Assembly: GCF_020034665.1 (NCBI RefSeq)
Contig: NZ_JAIQDI010000001.1
Span: forward strand, 3,224,001-3,288,000
Reading direction: 5' to 3'
Length of the DNA stretch: 64,000 bases
Origin: Niabella beijingensis
GTDB lineage: Bacteria; Bacteroidota; Bacteroidia; Chitinophagales; Chitinophagaceae
The translations under genes and the position numbers were made by a program. Positions within the stretch are counted from its first letter, which is position 1. Each line of letters starts with the position of its first letter. The notes under the pieces were generated by a model. It saw only the letters and a program-made list of their open reading frames with translations, had not been told where the DNA came from and made no database searches. Shown here one piece after another: positions 18,259 through 26,306 of this stretch.

Positions 18259-20190
18259 ATGAACAAAAAAAAACAGTATATATCGATCATCTTTTTACTT
18301 GTTGCTCATTGCATCATAGCACAAAACAGGCAGGAAATAGACAGTTTAAAGAGCCTGCTGCAACGCACACCCAGCGACACGGGCAGGGCCATGATCCTTT
18401 ACGAGCTGTCAGATAAAACAAAAGGAACCGATACCGCTGCCAGTTATGGCTATATCAGACAGGGAATACAGCTGAGCAAAAAAGATCCCTATTATCTGGG
18501 CGTTGGGTATTTTTATTTGGGGAGAATATATACCAATAATGACCCTGACAAAGGAGCGGCAATAACAAACCAATCGCTTTCTTTTCTTGAAAAAGTGCAT
18601 ACACCGGCGTCCTATGCATACCAAAGCCGCGCATGGGGCATCAAAGCCATAGCCATCCAAATAAAGGGCGATGAAGAAGCCTATGCGGATCTGGTACAAA
18701 ACAAAGTGATACCCCTGGCAGCAAAAGCCGGCGACAGCCTGCGTGTGGCGTATGCATACACTCATTTAACAAATGCGTTTATGAACACCAGCAATTGGGA
18801 TAAAGCTATTTTATATGCGCAAAAATCTGTCGCTATTTACCAGCGCCATCAACCCCTCAATTTGCAACAGACAAATAATTTTGCAAACCTTGCAAAAATA
18901 CAATTGTTAAAAAAGGCGCCAGCCGCCAACGCAAAAGTTTTTTTAGACAGCGCTTTCAGCATTATGGATCAAAACCCGGACGCCATTACATACGAACCAT
19001 ACTATTATGCCATAGCCGCACAATATTATATTTACAACCATCAGCAAGAACAGGCCGATCAATGCATTAATAAAGGCATTTCGGCAGCGCAAAAAATAAA
19101 TAGCCGCACAGATATACGCTCTTTATTGTATCAAAAAGCGCGGCTGTACAGGCAGCAGAACAATAAAAAAGCCGAAAAAGAGGTGCTGCTTACGCTGGTT
19201 AATGGAGGCTATATGACCACCGTGGGAGACAGAAAACTGGCGTATCGTGGTTTGGCAACTACTGAAGCCGGTCTTAACAATATGGGCGCTGCTTATAAAT
19301 GGCTGAGTGAATACGCCCGGCTTTCGGATAGCCTGAGCAGCGCGACCGAAAAACGACAAATAGCCGAACTGGAAGCAAAATACAATTTTGTGCAAAAAGA
19401 AAAGGATTTGCTTGTTGCCAATAATAAAACGAAGCGGCAAAAAATGCTTACCTGGATAAGTCTGGCAGGTCTGCTGCTGGCATTGTTCCTTTTTTTATAC
19501 CTGAACAGAATACGTAAATACAAGGCTGCGCAGCAATTACACTCCTTAAAACAGGAGCAGGAAATTGCGCTTACACAGGCGCTGCTGGAAGGTGAGGAAA
19601 AAGAGCGTATGCGCATGGCCCGGGACTTGCACGACGGACTGGGCGGCATGCTGGCCGGCGTAAAAATAAACCTGACCAATGTACTGGAAGATGAGCCGTC
19701 AAAGGAAATAAACAGAGTGATTTTGCAATTAGACAATTCGGTAACCGAGTTGCGGCGCATAGCCCGCAATATGATGCCCGAAGCCCTGTTGCGCTCCGGG
19801 CTGGAAACAGCATTAACCGATCTTTGTCAATCGATATCGGGTGAAAAACTATCTGTTGAGCATAGTTTTATGAACATTAGCACCCGCATCTCCCAGCAGG
19901 AGCAAACCATTATTTACCGCATTGTACAGGAGCTGCTTACCAATGTGGTACGGCATGCCGCCGCCACAGAAGCCTTTGTACAATGCAGCCAAAATAGAAA
20001 TCTTTTTTCTATTACGGTAGAAGATAATGGTCGTGGTATGGCGGAAGCAAATAAAGCAGGCAACCGGGGCATTGGGCTGGATAATATACGCAGCCGTGTA
20101 GAATTTTTAAAAGGAAAAATCGAGTTGCAATCCACGCCCGGTAAGGGAACCATTATAAATATTGAATTAGTGTTAAATGAAAAAGAATAA
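18259..20190 (+). CDS. TPR-containing sensor histidine kinase (HisKA_3/NarL partner type)
   Basis: The 643-residue product has a signal/anchor segment (residues 1-21, VAHCIIAQ), a periplasmic TPR array (about 30-370), one membrane helix near residues 396-415 (ISLAGLLLALFLFLYL) and a short coiled coil. A HisKA_3 domain follows with the phospho-acceptor H458 in ARDLHDGLGGMLAG. The HATPase domain shows QELLTNVVRHA, DNGRGM and GIGLDNIRSR. The gene overlaps the downstream response regulator by 14 bases, so the pair is translated together. The periplasmic TPRs suggest that it senses a protein or peptide rather than a small ligand. It is divergent from the lipoprotein cluster, a possible target. Confidence 0.9.
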   Translation: MNKKKQYISIIFLLVAHCIIAQNRQEIDSLKSLLQRTPSDTGRAMILYELSDKTKGTDTAASYGYIRQGIQLSKKDPYYLGVGYFYLGRIYTNNDPDKGAAITNQSLSFLEKVHTPASYAYQSRAWGIKAIAIQIKGDEEAYADLVQNKVIPLAAKAGDSLRVAYAYTHLTNAFMNTSNWDKAILYAQKSVAIYQRHQPLNLQQTNNFANLAKIQLLKKAPAANAKVFLDSAFSIMDQNPDAITYEPYYYAIAAQYYIYNHQQEQADQCINKGISAAQKINSRTDIRSLLYQKARLYRQQNNKKAEKEVLLTLVNGGYMTTVGDRKLAYRGLATTEAGLNNMGAAYKWLSEYARLSDSLSSATEKRQIAELEAKYNFVQKEKDLLVANNKTKRQKMLTWISLAGLLLALFLFLYLNRIRKYKAAQQLHSLKQEQEIALTQALLEGEEKERMRMARDLHDGLGGMLAGVKINLTNVLEDEPSKEINRVILQLDNSVTELRRIARNMMPEALLRSGLETALTDLCQSISGEKLSVEHSFMNISTRISQQEQTIIYRIVQELLTNVVRHAAATEAFVQCSQNRNLFSITVEDNGRGMAEANKAGNRGIGLDNIRSRVEFLKGKIELQSTPGKGTIINIELVLNEKE

Positions 20191-20812
20191 AATATCAGTA
20201 GGCGTGGTAGAAGATCATTCCATCATTGCCGAAGGGCTCAGCACCATCATCAGCAGTAGCAAAGAGCTAAAGCTCGCGGGTGTATTTTTTACAGCAGAAG
20301 AAGCATGGGCCTTTTTACAGAAACACAGTGTGGACCTGCTGTTGCTGGACATTAGCCTGCCACAAATGTCGGGTATTGAATTATGCAGCAGTATAAAACA
20401 ACAACAACCGCATATAAAAATAATCGCGCTCACCAATCATACCGAAAAAAGTGTGATACAGGAAATGCTGGAAAACGGCGCCGATGGTTACCTGCTCAAA
20501 AACACCTCCAAACAGGATCTGCTCACCGCCGTGTGCCAGGTAATGGACAACCGGTTTATTTTGCCCGCCGATTTGCAAAAAATAGTTTTTGCGCCCACCC
20601 CGCCGGCCGAAAAAGCAGTACCCCGCCTCACCACCCGCGAAAAAGAAATATTGCAGCTGGTCAGTCGTGGTACCACCACCAGTTCAATTGCGGCACAACT
20701 ATTCATCAGCCCGCAAACTGTTGAAACGCACCGGCGCAACCTCATGCAAAAATTTGAAGTCAATAACTCAGCGGCACTGATTCGGAAGGCAACAGAAAAA
20801 GGATTGTTGTGA
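20177..20812 (+). CDS. LuxR/NarL-family response regulator
   Basis: A 211-residue cytosolic protein with an N-terminal receiver (VVEDHSIIAEGL, phospho-acceptor D58 in LLLLDISLPQMSG, conserved lysine in YLLKNTSKQ) and a C-terminal LuxR-type helix-turn-helix (LTTREKEILQLVSRGTTTSS and then ISPQTVETHRRNLMQKF). It overlaps the kinase gene by 14 bases and is its evident partner. The targets are not visible; the divergent lipoprotein genes are a reasonable guess. Confidence 0.92.
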   Translation: MKKNKISVGVVEDHSIIAEGLSTIISSSKELKLAGVFFTAEEAWAFLQKHSVDLLLLDISLPQMSGIELCSSIKQQQPHIKIIALTNHTEKSVIQEMLENGADGYLLKNTSKQDLLTAVCQVMDNRFILPADLQKIVFAPTPPAEKAVPRLTTREKEILQLVSRGTTTSSIAAQLFISPQTVETHRRNLMQKFEVNNSAALIRKATEKGLL

Positions 20813-20943
20813 AAGATGCAATCAGACAGAAATTACTTTACTCACCCTAACAATAGTCTATCGATTTGCATATTATCGTAACAGGCACTAAAAATCTGAG
20901 CGTTTACATTTATTGTAGTAGTCATTATTAAATTCGACTAAAT

Positions 20944-21302
20944 ATGTTATTATCAATTAAACCCATTTGCCCAAAAAGCAAGACAAGAAAAGATGGCACC
21001 GCTCTAATCTTTCTTCAGTATCGCTGAATAGAAAATCCACTTTACTGAACACCGAAATTGCAATCCCTTCCCAATACTGGCATCGCAAATATACACGGAT
21101 CCAGTCAGAACTCGCCGCAGGGTCCGCTTCATCAAATAACGAATATGAAGGATTAATGAAAATAGTAGCGTACGTAATATTTGTTTTAGCTAAAAAGGTG
21201 GATCAATGTTCAGAAATTCTCTCTCTGTTTTATCTGGATGTCGAAGCAATTGACGCTGTTTCGTTTTCTATATTTGGCTATATTCTGATTTGCATCTATT
21301 AA
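20944..21302 (+). pseudogene. Tyrosine recombinase (integrase) N-terminal remnant, frameshifted
   Basis: From the ATG at 20944 one frame reads KSKTRKDGTALIFLQYR and stops at TGA 21025-21027. Another frame continues without a gap as NRKSTLLNTEIAIPSQYWH. Joined, they match the arm-binding N-terminal domain of Bacteroidota tyrosine recombinases (RKDGT-x-IFLQYR followed by LNTGIAIPPKYW). A frameshift near 21020-21027 broke the gene, and the catalytic domain is absent. The downstream frame runs to 21302 but loses similarity after about 21170. This is a remnant of a mobile element, in an AT-rich stretch close to a tRNA gene. Confidence 0.7.
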
Positions 21303-21425
21303 ATCATTGGGTCAAACATTATCCAATGATAGTTGTCTCAAATTAAAATAAAAGCTCATTCTTATAAGCCTGGCGGTGTAACATTCCAGACATTCAGGCG
21401 TGTAGTAAATAGGAAAATTTCTACA

Positions 21426-22238
21426 ATGAGATGCGTTATAACTTTGATCGCTCTGATTTTCCCGGCTTACCTTTTTAGCCAGGAACTTACTATTATTGGT
21501 AATACCCACTTTGCGTCAGAAAGCTTTAATGCAGACACCCTTTCCACTATTCTTGAAAAGGTAAAGCCTGATATTATCCTTCTTGAGCTGGATAGCGGTC
21601 TATTTTCAAAAACATTTGATGAAAAATTCAGACTAAAATACAAATCGAAAGAAAATGAACCGGTTGCTACAGCTAGATATATTGAACTACATCCCTTAAC
21701 TATTGCCTCTCATTTTGATTACGAAAACCGGGATACTTATCGCCTGCAGCACGGGATTAAACAATCACAAAATTTAGCCGGGAAGCTGCTGGATAGTTTA
21801 TATCGAAATAAACTTTTGAGAAAAAGACAAACTAAAATTGTAAAAAAATACTATTCGCTTACAGACGAATTGAATGCTTATATTGACAGACCAGCCTTTA
21901 ACTTTAATAGTTTTGAGCTCGACAAGCTAGCAAAAAGAAAACAGTTTTACCAACACCACAAAATCAGAAAAGTTATAAATCAAAGGAATGAATTCTCAAA
22001 ACTTCTTGTAACAACCAGTTTGGGGACAAAAGCGAGTTTACAAAACGCTTATAGCAGCCTGTCACAGTTTTGGGATTTGCGAAATAAAACTATGGCAAAA
22101 AATATCGCCGCAATTGTTAAACAAAATCCGGGGAAACGAATCGTCGTATTGACCGGCTTCTCCCACCGATACTTTCTAAAGCGGGAAATACACCGCCACT
22201 ATAAGCACATAAAGCTGCGTGAGTTTTACGAATATTAA
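21426..22238 (+). CDS. Exported TraB/GumN-like protein of unknown function
   Basis: I chose the ATG at 21426 because it opens into a signal peptide (MRCVITLIALIFPAYLFSQE); the in-frame start at 21333 adds an unlikely N-terminus. The 270-residue product shows LTIIGNTHFASESF, then DIILLELDSGLF, and near the end RNKTMAKNIAAI and IVVLTGFSHRYFL. This order (a GxxH start, an LELD strand, RN..M and a GxxH end) resembles the TraB/GumN/TIKI hydrolase superfamily, so a peptidase-like role outside the cytoplasm is possible. The lysine-rich middle and strong A/T codon bias differ from neighbouring genes and suggest acquisition by transfer. Confidence 0.6.
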   Translation: MRCVITLIALIFPAYLFSQELTIIGNTHFASESFNADTLSTILEKVKPDIILLELDSGLFSKTFDEKFRLKYKSKENEPVATARYIELHPLTIASHFDYENRDTYRLQHGIKQSQNLAGKLLDSLYRNKLLRKRQTKIVKKYYSLTDELNAYIDRPAFNFNSFELDKLAKRKQFYQHHKIRKVINQRNEFSKLLVTTSLGTKASLQNAYSSLSQFWDLRNKTMAKNIAAIVKQNPGKRIVVLTGFSHRYFLKREIHRHYKHIKLREFYEY

Positions 22239-22279
22239 CAGACAACAGGCCGCCATTATTTTAAATAAAATATAGTAAT

Positions 22280-22423
22280 CTACTTTTTATTTGCTGCCGG
22301 GTTCCTTAAGTAACTCCTCAACTGCTGCCACAATTCTTTAATACGAAAGGTTTTAACAATAAAAACATCGGTATCGGTACCGGCTATACCATTAAAATGA
22401 TGAGATGAAGTAACTTTTATACA
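22280..22423 (-). pseudogene. Response-regulator C-terminal fragment
   Basis: On the minus strand an open stretch ending at the stop codon 22280-22282 reads GTDTDVFIVKTFRIKELWQQ. Receiver domains end with a conserved lysine in a DxFIxKPFxxxEL pattern; here the proline is a threonine. Only about 47 codons remain and a stop closes the frame upstream, so this is a decayed gene end. Confidence 0.35.
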
Positions 22424-22617
22424 TTACTGGTATAGGGCAGTTAATTTACTTTCTTTACAGCTTTTCCAAATTGTCGTGTCTATGATATGTATGAGGTGGA
22501 ACATTCTCGTTAATTACTATTTGTAGGTCCAGCTGTTTAGACTCGCTAAAATTTATGCTTGATGTATTTAGTCTCTCAACTTTTCAATCTAATCCGGAAA
22601 ATGTTTATCAGAAGTGT

Positions 22618-22648
22618 AAAAAAAGCAGTCACATTTATGTAACTGCTT
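22618..22648 (-). terminator. Terminator of the tRNA gene
   Basis: On the minus strand AAGCAGT pairs with ACTGCTT, an inner ACAT/ATGT extends the stem, and seven T follow, about ten bases past the tRNA 3' end. Confidence 0.7.
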
Positions 22649-22658
22649 GATTTTTAAG

Positions 22659-22732
22659 TGGTCCCACCTGGGCTCGAACCAGGGACCCTCTGATTATGAG
22701 TCAGATGCTCTAACCGGCTGAGCTATAGGACC
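22659..22732 (-). tRNA. tRNA with CAU anticodon (elongator Met; Ile2 not excluded)
   Basis: The minus strand folds into a complete cloverleaf: acceptor GGTCCTA/TGGGACC with one G-U pair, D arm GCTC..GAGC, anticodon arm TCTGA-CTCATAA-TCAGA, and T arm CCTGG-TTCGAGC-CCAGG. The loop CTCATAA gives anticodon CAT. The CCA end is not encoded. Elongator tRNA-Met is the likelier identity; a lysidine-modified tRNA-Ile2 carries the same anticodon in DNA. Confidence 0.93.
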
Positions 22733-22922
22733 AATGCTGCAGAACAGCAAAATAGTTATAAAAGACAAATCAGGATCAGTGTCTTGACCGGTACCCCGAA
22801 GGGAGGGCGAAATTAAAGAAAATAATTATTCAACCAGCAGAAAATGGTACTTTCCTAAGGAAAAAGTTTATCGTTTTTAAAAGAAGGGCCGGTTATTAAC
22901 CTAATTTTAACCCAAAGACAAA

Positions 22923-22930
22923 TATATTTG
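22923..22930 (+). promoter_or_regulatory. TAnnTTTG promoter element
   Basis: TATATTTG lies 18 bases before the ATG of the outer-membrane protein at 22949. Confidence 0.6.
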
Positions 22931-22948
22931 CGCCAACTTAAAATATTT

Positions 22949-23710
22949 ATGAAGAAAATAGTTCTATTCCTGGCTGCCTGCTTTTTGCTCGGCGGTGCAT
23001 TGCATGCTCAGGTGGATACCAGTGCCAGCGCAACAGCAGCGGCCGCAGCAATGGCGGCAACTCCCCCGAAGACCCCAAAGAAAAAATACGACCTTACCAA
23101 ACGGGCAAACGACCATTTTTTGGTTCAGCTGGGTTATACGAACTGGACCAGTCTGCCGGATAGTATTCAGACCGGCAATTTTCCCAGAAGCATCAATGCC
23201 TACTTTATGCTCGATTTCCCTTTTAAAAGCAATCAGAAGCTGAGTGCTGCGATCGGGCTGGGCGTGGGTTCCGATCACATGTCGCTGGATAAGGATGTGA
23301 ACCTGGTGAATGTAAAATCAACCGGTACGCGGCTGCCGTTCAATGATACCACGCGCCTGGATGCGAAAAAAACAAAGCTGGGAACCACGTACCTTGAAGT
23401 ACCCCTCGAACTGCGGTTTGTTTCAGATCCCGAGCACAGCGACAAAAGTTTTAAAATAGCATTGGGTGTGAAAGCCGGTACCATGATAAAGGCCGCAACC
23501 CGTACCCGTGTGGTACAATCCGGCGGCGACTACCTGCTGAAAGAATCCAGCAAAAGATATTTCAATACCACCCGTATCGTGGGTACGGCACGTATCGGTG
23601 TCGGCCACTTTACATTGTTCGGTACCTATCAGTTCACCAAACTGCTGAAAGATGGCGCCGGACCGGAAATAAAACCGTATACCATTGGTCTTAGCTTTGG
23701 CGGCCTCTGA
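22949..23710 (+). CDS. Outer-membrane beta-barrel protein (PorT-like)
   Basis: The ATG at 22949 (MKKIVLFLAACFLLGGALHA) gives a clean signal peptide. A TTG at 22928 would fall inside the promoter element. The 253-residue product has an Ala/Pro/Lys-rich linker after the signal, then alternating amphipathic strands (HFLVQLGYTNW, INAYFMLDFPF, LSAAIGLGVGSDHM, TTYLEVPLELRFV, FKIALGVKAGTM, GTARIGVGHFTLFGTYQF) and ends in an aromatic-poor strand, IGLSFGGL. This is the pattern of PorT-family/OMP_b-brl_2 barrels. A strong terminator follows, so the gene is monocistronic. The role is unknown. Confidence 0.75.
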   Translation: MKKIVLFLAACFLLGGALHAQVDTSASATAAAAAMAATPPKTPKKKYDLTKRANDHFLVQLGYTNWTSLPDSIQTGNFPRSINAYFMLDFPFKSNQKLSAAIGLGVGSDHMSLDKDVNLVNVKSTGTRLPFNDTTRLDAKKTKLGTTYLEVPLELRFVSDPEHSDKSFKIALGVKAGTMIKAATRTRVVQSGGDYLLKESSKRYFNTTRIVGTARIGVGHFTLFGTYQFTKLLKDGAGPEIKPYTIGLSFGGL

Positions 23711-23732
23711 TGGTTTTCAGAACTCTTTTTTA

Positions 23733-23758
23733 AGCGGATCCGGAAGATCCGCTTTTTT
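23733..23758 (+). terminator. Rho-independent terminator
   Basis: AGCGGATC and GATCCGCT form a perfect 8-bp stem with a CGGAA loop and are followed by a run of T, 22 bases after the outer-membrane protein gene. Confidence 0.9.
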
Positions 23759-23842
23759 ATTGTCCAAAGCTTGTATCTTCCCTGGTAAAACAGCAACGGT
23801 TAACTTGCCCGGAACAAGGTTGCTGCAATCATCAAAACGGTT

Positions 23843-25798
23843 ATGAAAAGATTAGTAAGCGCTTCACTGCAAAACGGAATCATCAGTTTATTTTTTATCA
23901 CTGTATTGCTGCCCGTAACAGCAGATGCCTATGTAAAAAGAGATCTGCTGCAAAAAAACCGGGATGTAACGCTGGTGAAAAATGTGCTGGTTCCCGCAGA
24001 ACAATGGGTGCCTTATCCGGCATATCAGGACCGGTCGGGATGGGACCGGTTCCTGGGAAATTATAAAAAAGAGTTTATCGGCAACGGGGATGCAATGCTG
24101 AACTACCAGTGGAAGGTAGTAAAGGCCACCGATTATCTTGAGTATTCCCGCAGCGGCTCCCGCGTGATCATGGAGGGGCCGTTTAATGAAAACATTACCG
24201 CCATTGTACGTCTTTTTATGGCGGAGCTGGCTGAAGGAAAAGGACGCTACCTGGATCAGCTGGCCAATGGTGTTTTTTCTACCTGCGAAATGACCTCCTG
24301 GGCACTTTCCGCACACCTCAGCCTGCAAACCAGCAAGCAGTTGTTCCCGGATCACCGCGAGCAGGTGATCGACCTGATGGCCGGGGACCTTGGTTCCCTG
24401 TTCTCCTGGATCTACTATTATTTTCATAACGAATTCCGGAAACTGAACCCGCTGCTGGAGATGCGTCTGAAACAGGAACTGGAAAACCGTATCCTGACAC
24501 CCTATATGACTACCGACCACCTCTGGTGGATGGCACTGCGTTACAAACCGGGCGACCTGGTGAATAACTGGAACCCCTGGTGCAATTTCAACGTGTTGCA
24601 AACATTTGCTTTAATCGAAAAAGATCCGGAAAAACTGGCGCAGGCAGTGTACCGGACAATGACCTCTGTTGACCAGTTCATCAACTATACCAATGAGGAC
24701 GGTGCCTGCGAGGAGGGCCCTTCCTACTGGGGACATGCCGCGGGAAAGCTGTATGATTACCTCCAGCTGCTGTATGATATGACGGGAGGTAAGATCTCCC
24801 TGTTCAACGAACCGGTCATTAAGAATATGGGGGAATATATTTCACGGGCCTATGTCGGAAACGGGTGGGTGGTGAATTTTGCGGATGCTTCAGCACGACT
24901 GAGCCCGGATGCCCGGCTGATCTACCGGTATGGTAAAGCGGTGGGCAGCGGTGAAATGATGGAGTTGGCAGCACTGCTGCAAAGCAACGAAAAGGAGCCG
25001 CATGTGCCATGGGAAGGGCGGGATATTTACCGGCTGTTTCAATCGCTGCGTATGGATAAAGAAATCGCCGGAAGTAAACCGTTACAAAGTGCACCGGCGT
25101 ATACCTGGTATCCGCAGACAGAGGTCTGTTTTATGCGGGATAATAAAGTATTCTTTGCGGCCAAGGGCGGACATAACAATGAAAGTCATAACCACAATGA
25201 CATCGGCTCATTTAATTTATACTTCGGTAACACACCGGTTATGATCGATGCCGGAGTAGGTACTTATACCCGTAAAACATTCGGCCCGGAGCGGTATTCG
25301 ATTTGGACCATGCAAAGCGCCTATCACAATGTTCCGGAAATAAACGGGCACAACCAGCGGAACGGTGCAAAATACAAAGCAACTGAAGCCCGGTTCGATC
25401 CGGGAACAAAGACCTTTTCGCTAAACCTCGCCAATGCCTATCCTGCTGATGCGGGAGTGCAATCCTGGAAACGGACCTACCGGCTGAATAAAGGATCACT
25501 GGATATAGAAGACCGGTTCCGGCTCAGCAAACCGGGACAGAAGAACCGCATTCATTTTCTTTGTTACGGTACTGTTACATCAGGGGATAATGGAAAGCTG
25601 ATGATCCGGCAGGGGAATATCCGGTCGCTGCTGCGCTATGACGACCGTATTTTTGATGTGACGGTGGATACCGTGAAACTGGATGATACCCGCCTTTCGA
25701 ATGTATGGGGTCCCGAAATTTACAGGATCACCCTCATCGAAAAAAAACCGGCAGCTTCCGGGCAGTACCGCTACTCGATCAGAAGGATGGAAGATTAA
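23843..25798 (+). CDS. Heparinase II/III family polysaccharide lyase, exported
   Basis: The 651-residue product has a signal peptide (to about residue 30), an N-terminal alpha/alpha toroid (residues 60-400) and a C-terminal beta-sandwich of the heparinase II/III type. The diagnostic motif GGHNNESHNHNDIGSF has its first histidine at residue 444, followed by PVMIDAGVGTYTR. Such lyases cleave uronic-acid polysaccharides such as heparin/heparan, alginate or related glycans by beta-elimination. The gene stands alone, without sulfatase or glucuronyl-hydrolase neighbours, so the substrate cannot be inferred from context. It converges on the gene at 25838. Confidence 0.85.
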   Translation: MKRLVSASLQNGIISLFFITVLLPVTADAYVKRDLLQKNRDVTLVKNVLVPAEQWVPYPAYQDRSGWDRFLGNYKKEFIGNGDAMLNYQWKVVKATDYLEYSRSGSRVIMEGPFNENITAIVRLFMAELAEGKGRYLDQLANGVFSTCEMTSWALSAHLSLQTSKQLFPDHREQVIDLMAGDLGSLFSWIYYYFHNEFRKLNPLLEMRLKQELENRILTPYMTTDHLWWMALRYKPGDLVNNWNPWCNFNVLQTFALIEKDPEKLAQAVYRTMTSVDQFINYTNEDGACEEGPSYWGHAAGKLYDYLQLLYDMTGGKISLFNEPVIKNMGEYISRAYVGNGWVVNFADASARLSPDARLIYRYGKAVGSGEMMELAALLQSNEKEPHVPWEGRDIYRLFQSLRMDKEIAGSKPLQSAPAYTWYPQTEVCFMRDNKVFFAAKGGHNNESHNHNDIGSFNLYFGNTPVMIDAGVGTYTRKTFGPERYSIWTMQSAYHNVPEINGHNQRNGAKYKATEARFDPGTKTFSLNLANAYPADAGVQSWKRTYRLNKGSLDIEDRFRLSKPGQKNRIHFLCYGTVTSGDNGKLMIRQGNIRSLLRYDDRIFDVTVDTVKLDDTRLSNVWGPEIYRITLIEKKPAASGQYRYSIRRMED

Positions 25799-25837
25799 AA
25801 AACAGCGAAGAAAATAACAGTGTCAGCAATAAAGTTC

Positions 25838-26182
25838 CTAAAGACCATGCTCTTCAAAATAGAGCAGCACATGGTCTTTTAAGAAGTTTTCCTGTTCGAT
25901 GGGGTTCATCACCGGCATTTGTTTGAGCTGTTTAAAATGCGGCCAGCCATCCTTATCACGGCCTTCATAGGCATAATACCCGCTGGGTGTCAGCAGACTG
26001 CAAACAGCTACATGCATCAGTTCCTGTTTCTGCTCTTTGGAGAACTTGGGTTTTATCTCCCCAAATTCCTGAATGCCAATTAGAAACAGGAGCGTTTCCA
26101 TATCCGGCTTTTTCCCGAACCGCTCTACCAGTTTTGCTTCCAGGGTCCACCACCGGACCTGCAGATCATCACTCATTGCCAT
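25838..26182 (-). CDS. Conserved hypothetical protein
   Basis: A 114-residue soluble protein without signal peptide or membrane segment. It reads LQVRWWTLEAKLVERFGKKP then LLFLIGIQEFGE and PHFKQLKQMPVM, and looks mostly helical. I recognise it as the kind of short conserved Bacteroidota protein with no assigned function. The start at 26182 is supported by a TAAATTTG element ending 4 bases upstream, an arrangement also seen at three other genes in the window; an ATG at 26176 is the alternative. Its last 13 codons overlap a strong hairpin that may terminate the convergent lyase gene. Confidence 0.7.
   Translation of the reverse strand: MAMSDDLQVRWWTLEAKLVERFGKKPDMETLLFLIGIQEFGEIKPKFSKEQKQELMHVAVCSLLTPSGYYAYEGRDKDGWPHFKQLKQMPVMNPIEQENFLKDHVLLYFEEHGL
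25840..25880 (+). terminator. Hairpin terminator inside the convergent gene's 3' end
   Basis: AAAGACCATG (25840-25849) pairs with CATGGTCTTT (25870-25879), and inside it GCTCT pairs with AGAGC. The 3' arm ends in T residues on the plus strand, suiting termination of the heparinase-type gene. It lies within the coding end of the minus-strand gene at 25838. Confidence 0.55.
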
Positions 26183-26186
26183 GCCG

Positions 26187-26194
26187 CAAATTTA
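26187..26194 (-). promoter_or_regulatory. TAnnTTTG promoter element, leaderless arrangement
   Basis: On the minus strand TAAATTTG ends 4 bases before the ATG at 26182, so transcription should begin at or next to the start codon. Confidence 0.55.
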
Positions 26195-26242
26195 CGCCGT
26201 TATTAAATAGCAGGCGGCCTTTTTACGCTGCGCGGCAACCCT

Positions 26243-26250
26243 TATCTTTG
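26243..26250 (+). promoter_or_regulatory. TAnnTTTG promoter element
   Basis: TATCTTTG lies about 55 bases before the ATG at 26307 and probably drives the TPR membrane protein gene. Confidence 0.55.
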
Positions 26251-26306
26251 CAACCCCAAAAGGACCGGCAAACAAACAGGGCCGGGTGATAAAAAACAAA
26301 AACAAC

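Noticed and set aside
20813..22660. Complete integrative element with attachment sites
   Set aside because: I found no second copy of the tRNA 3' end and no intact integrase, only a remnant.
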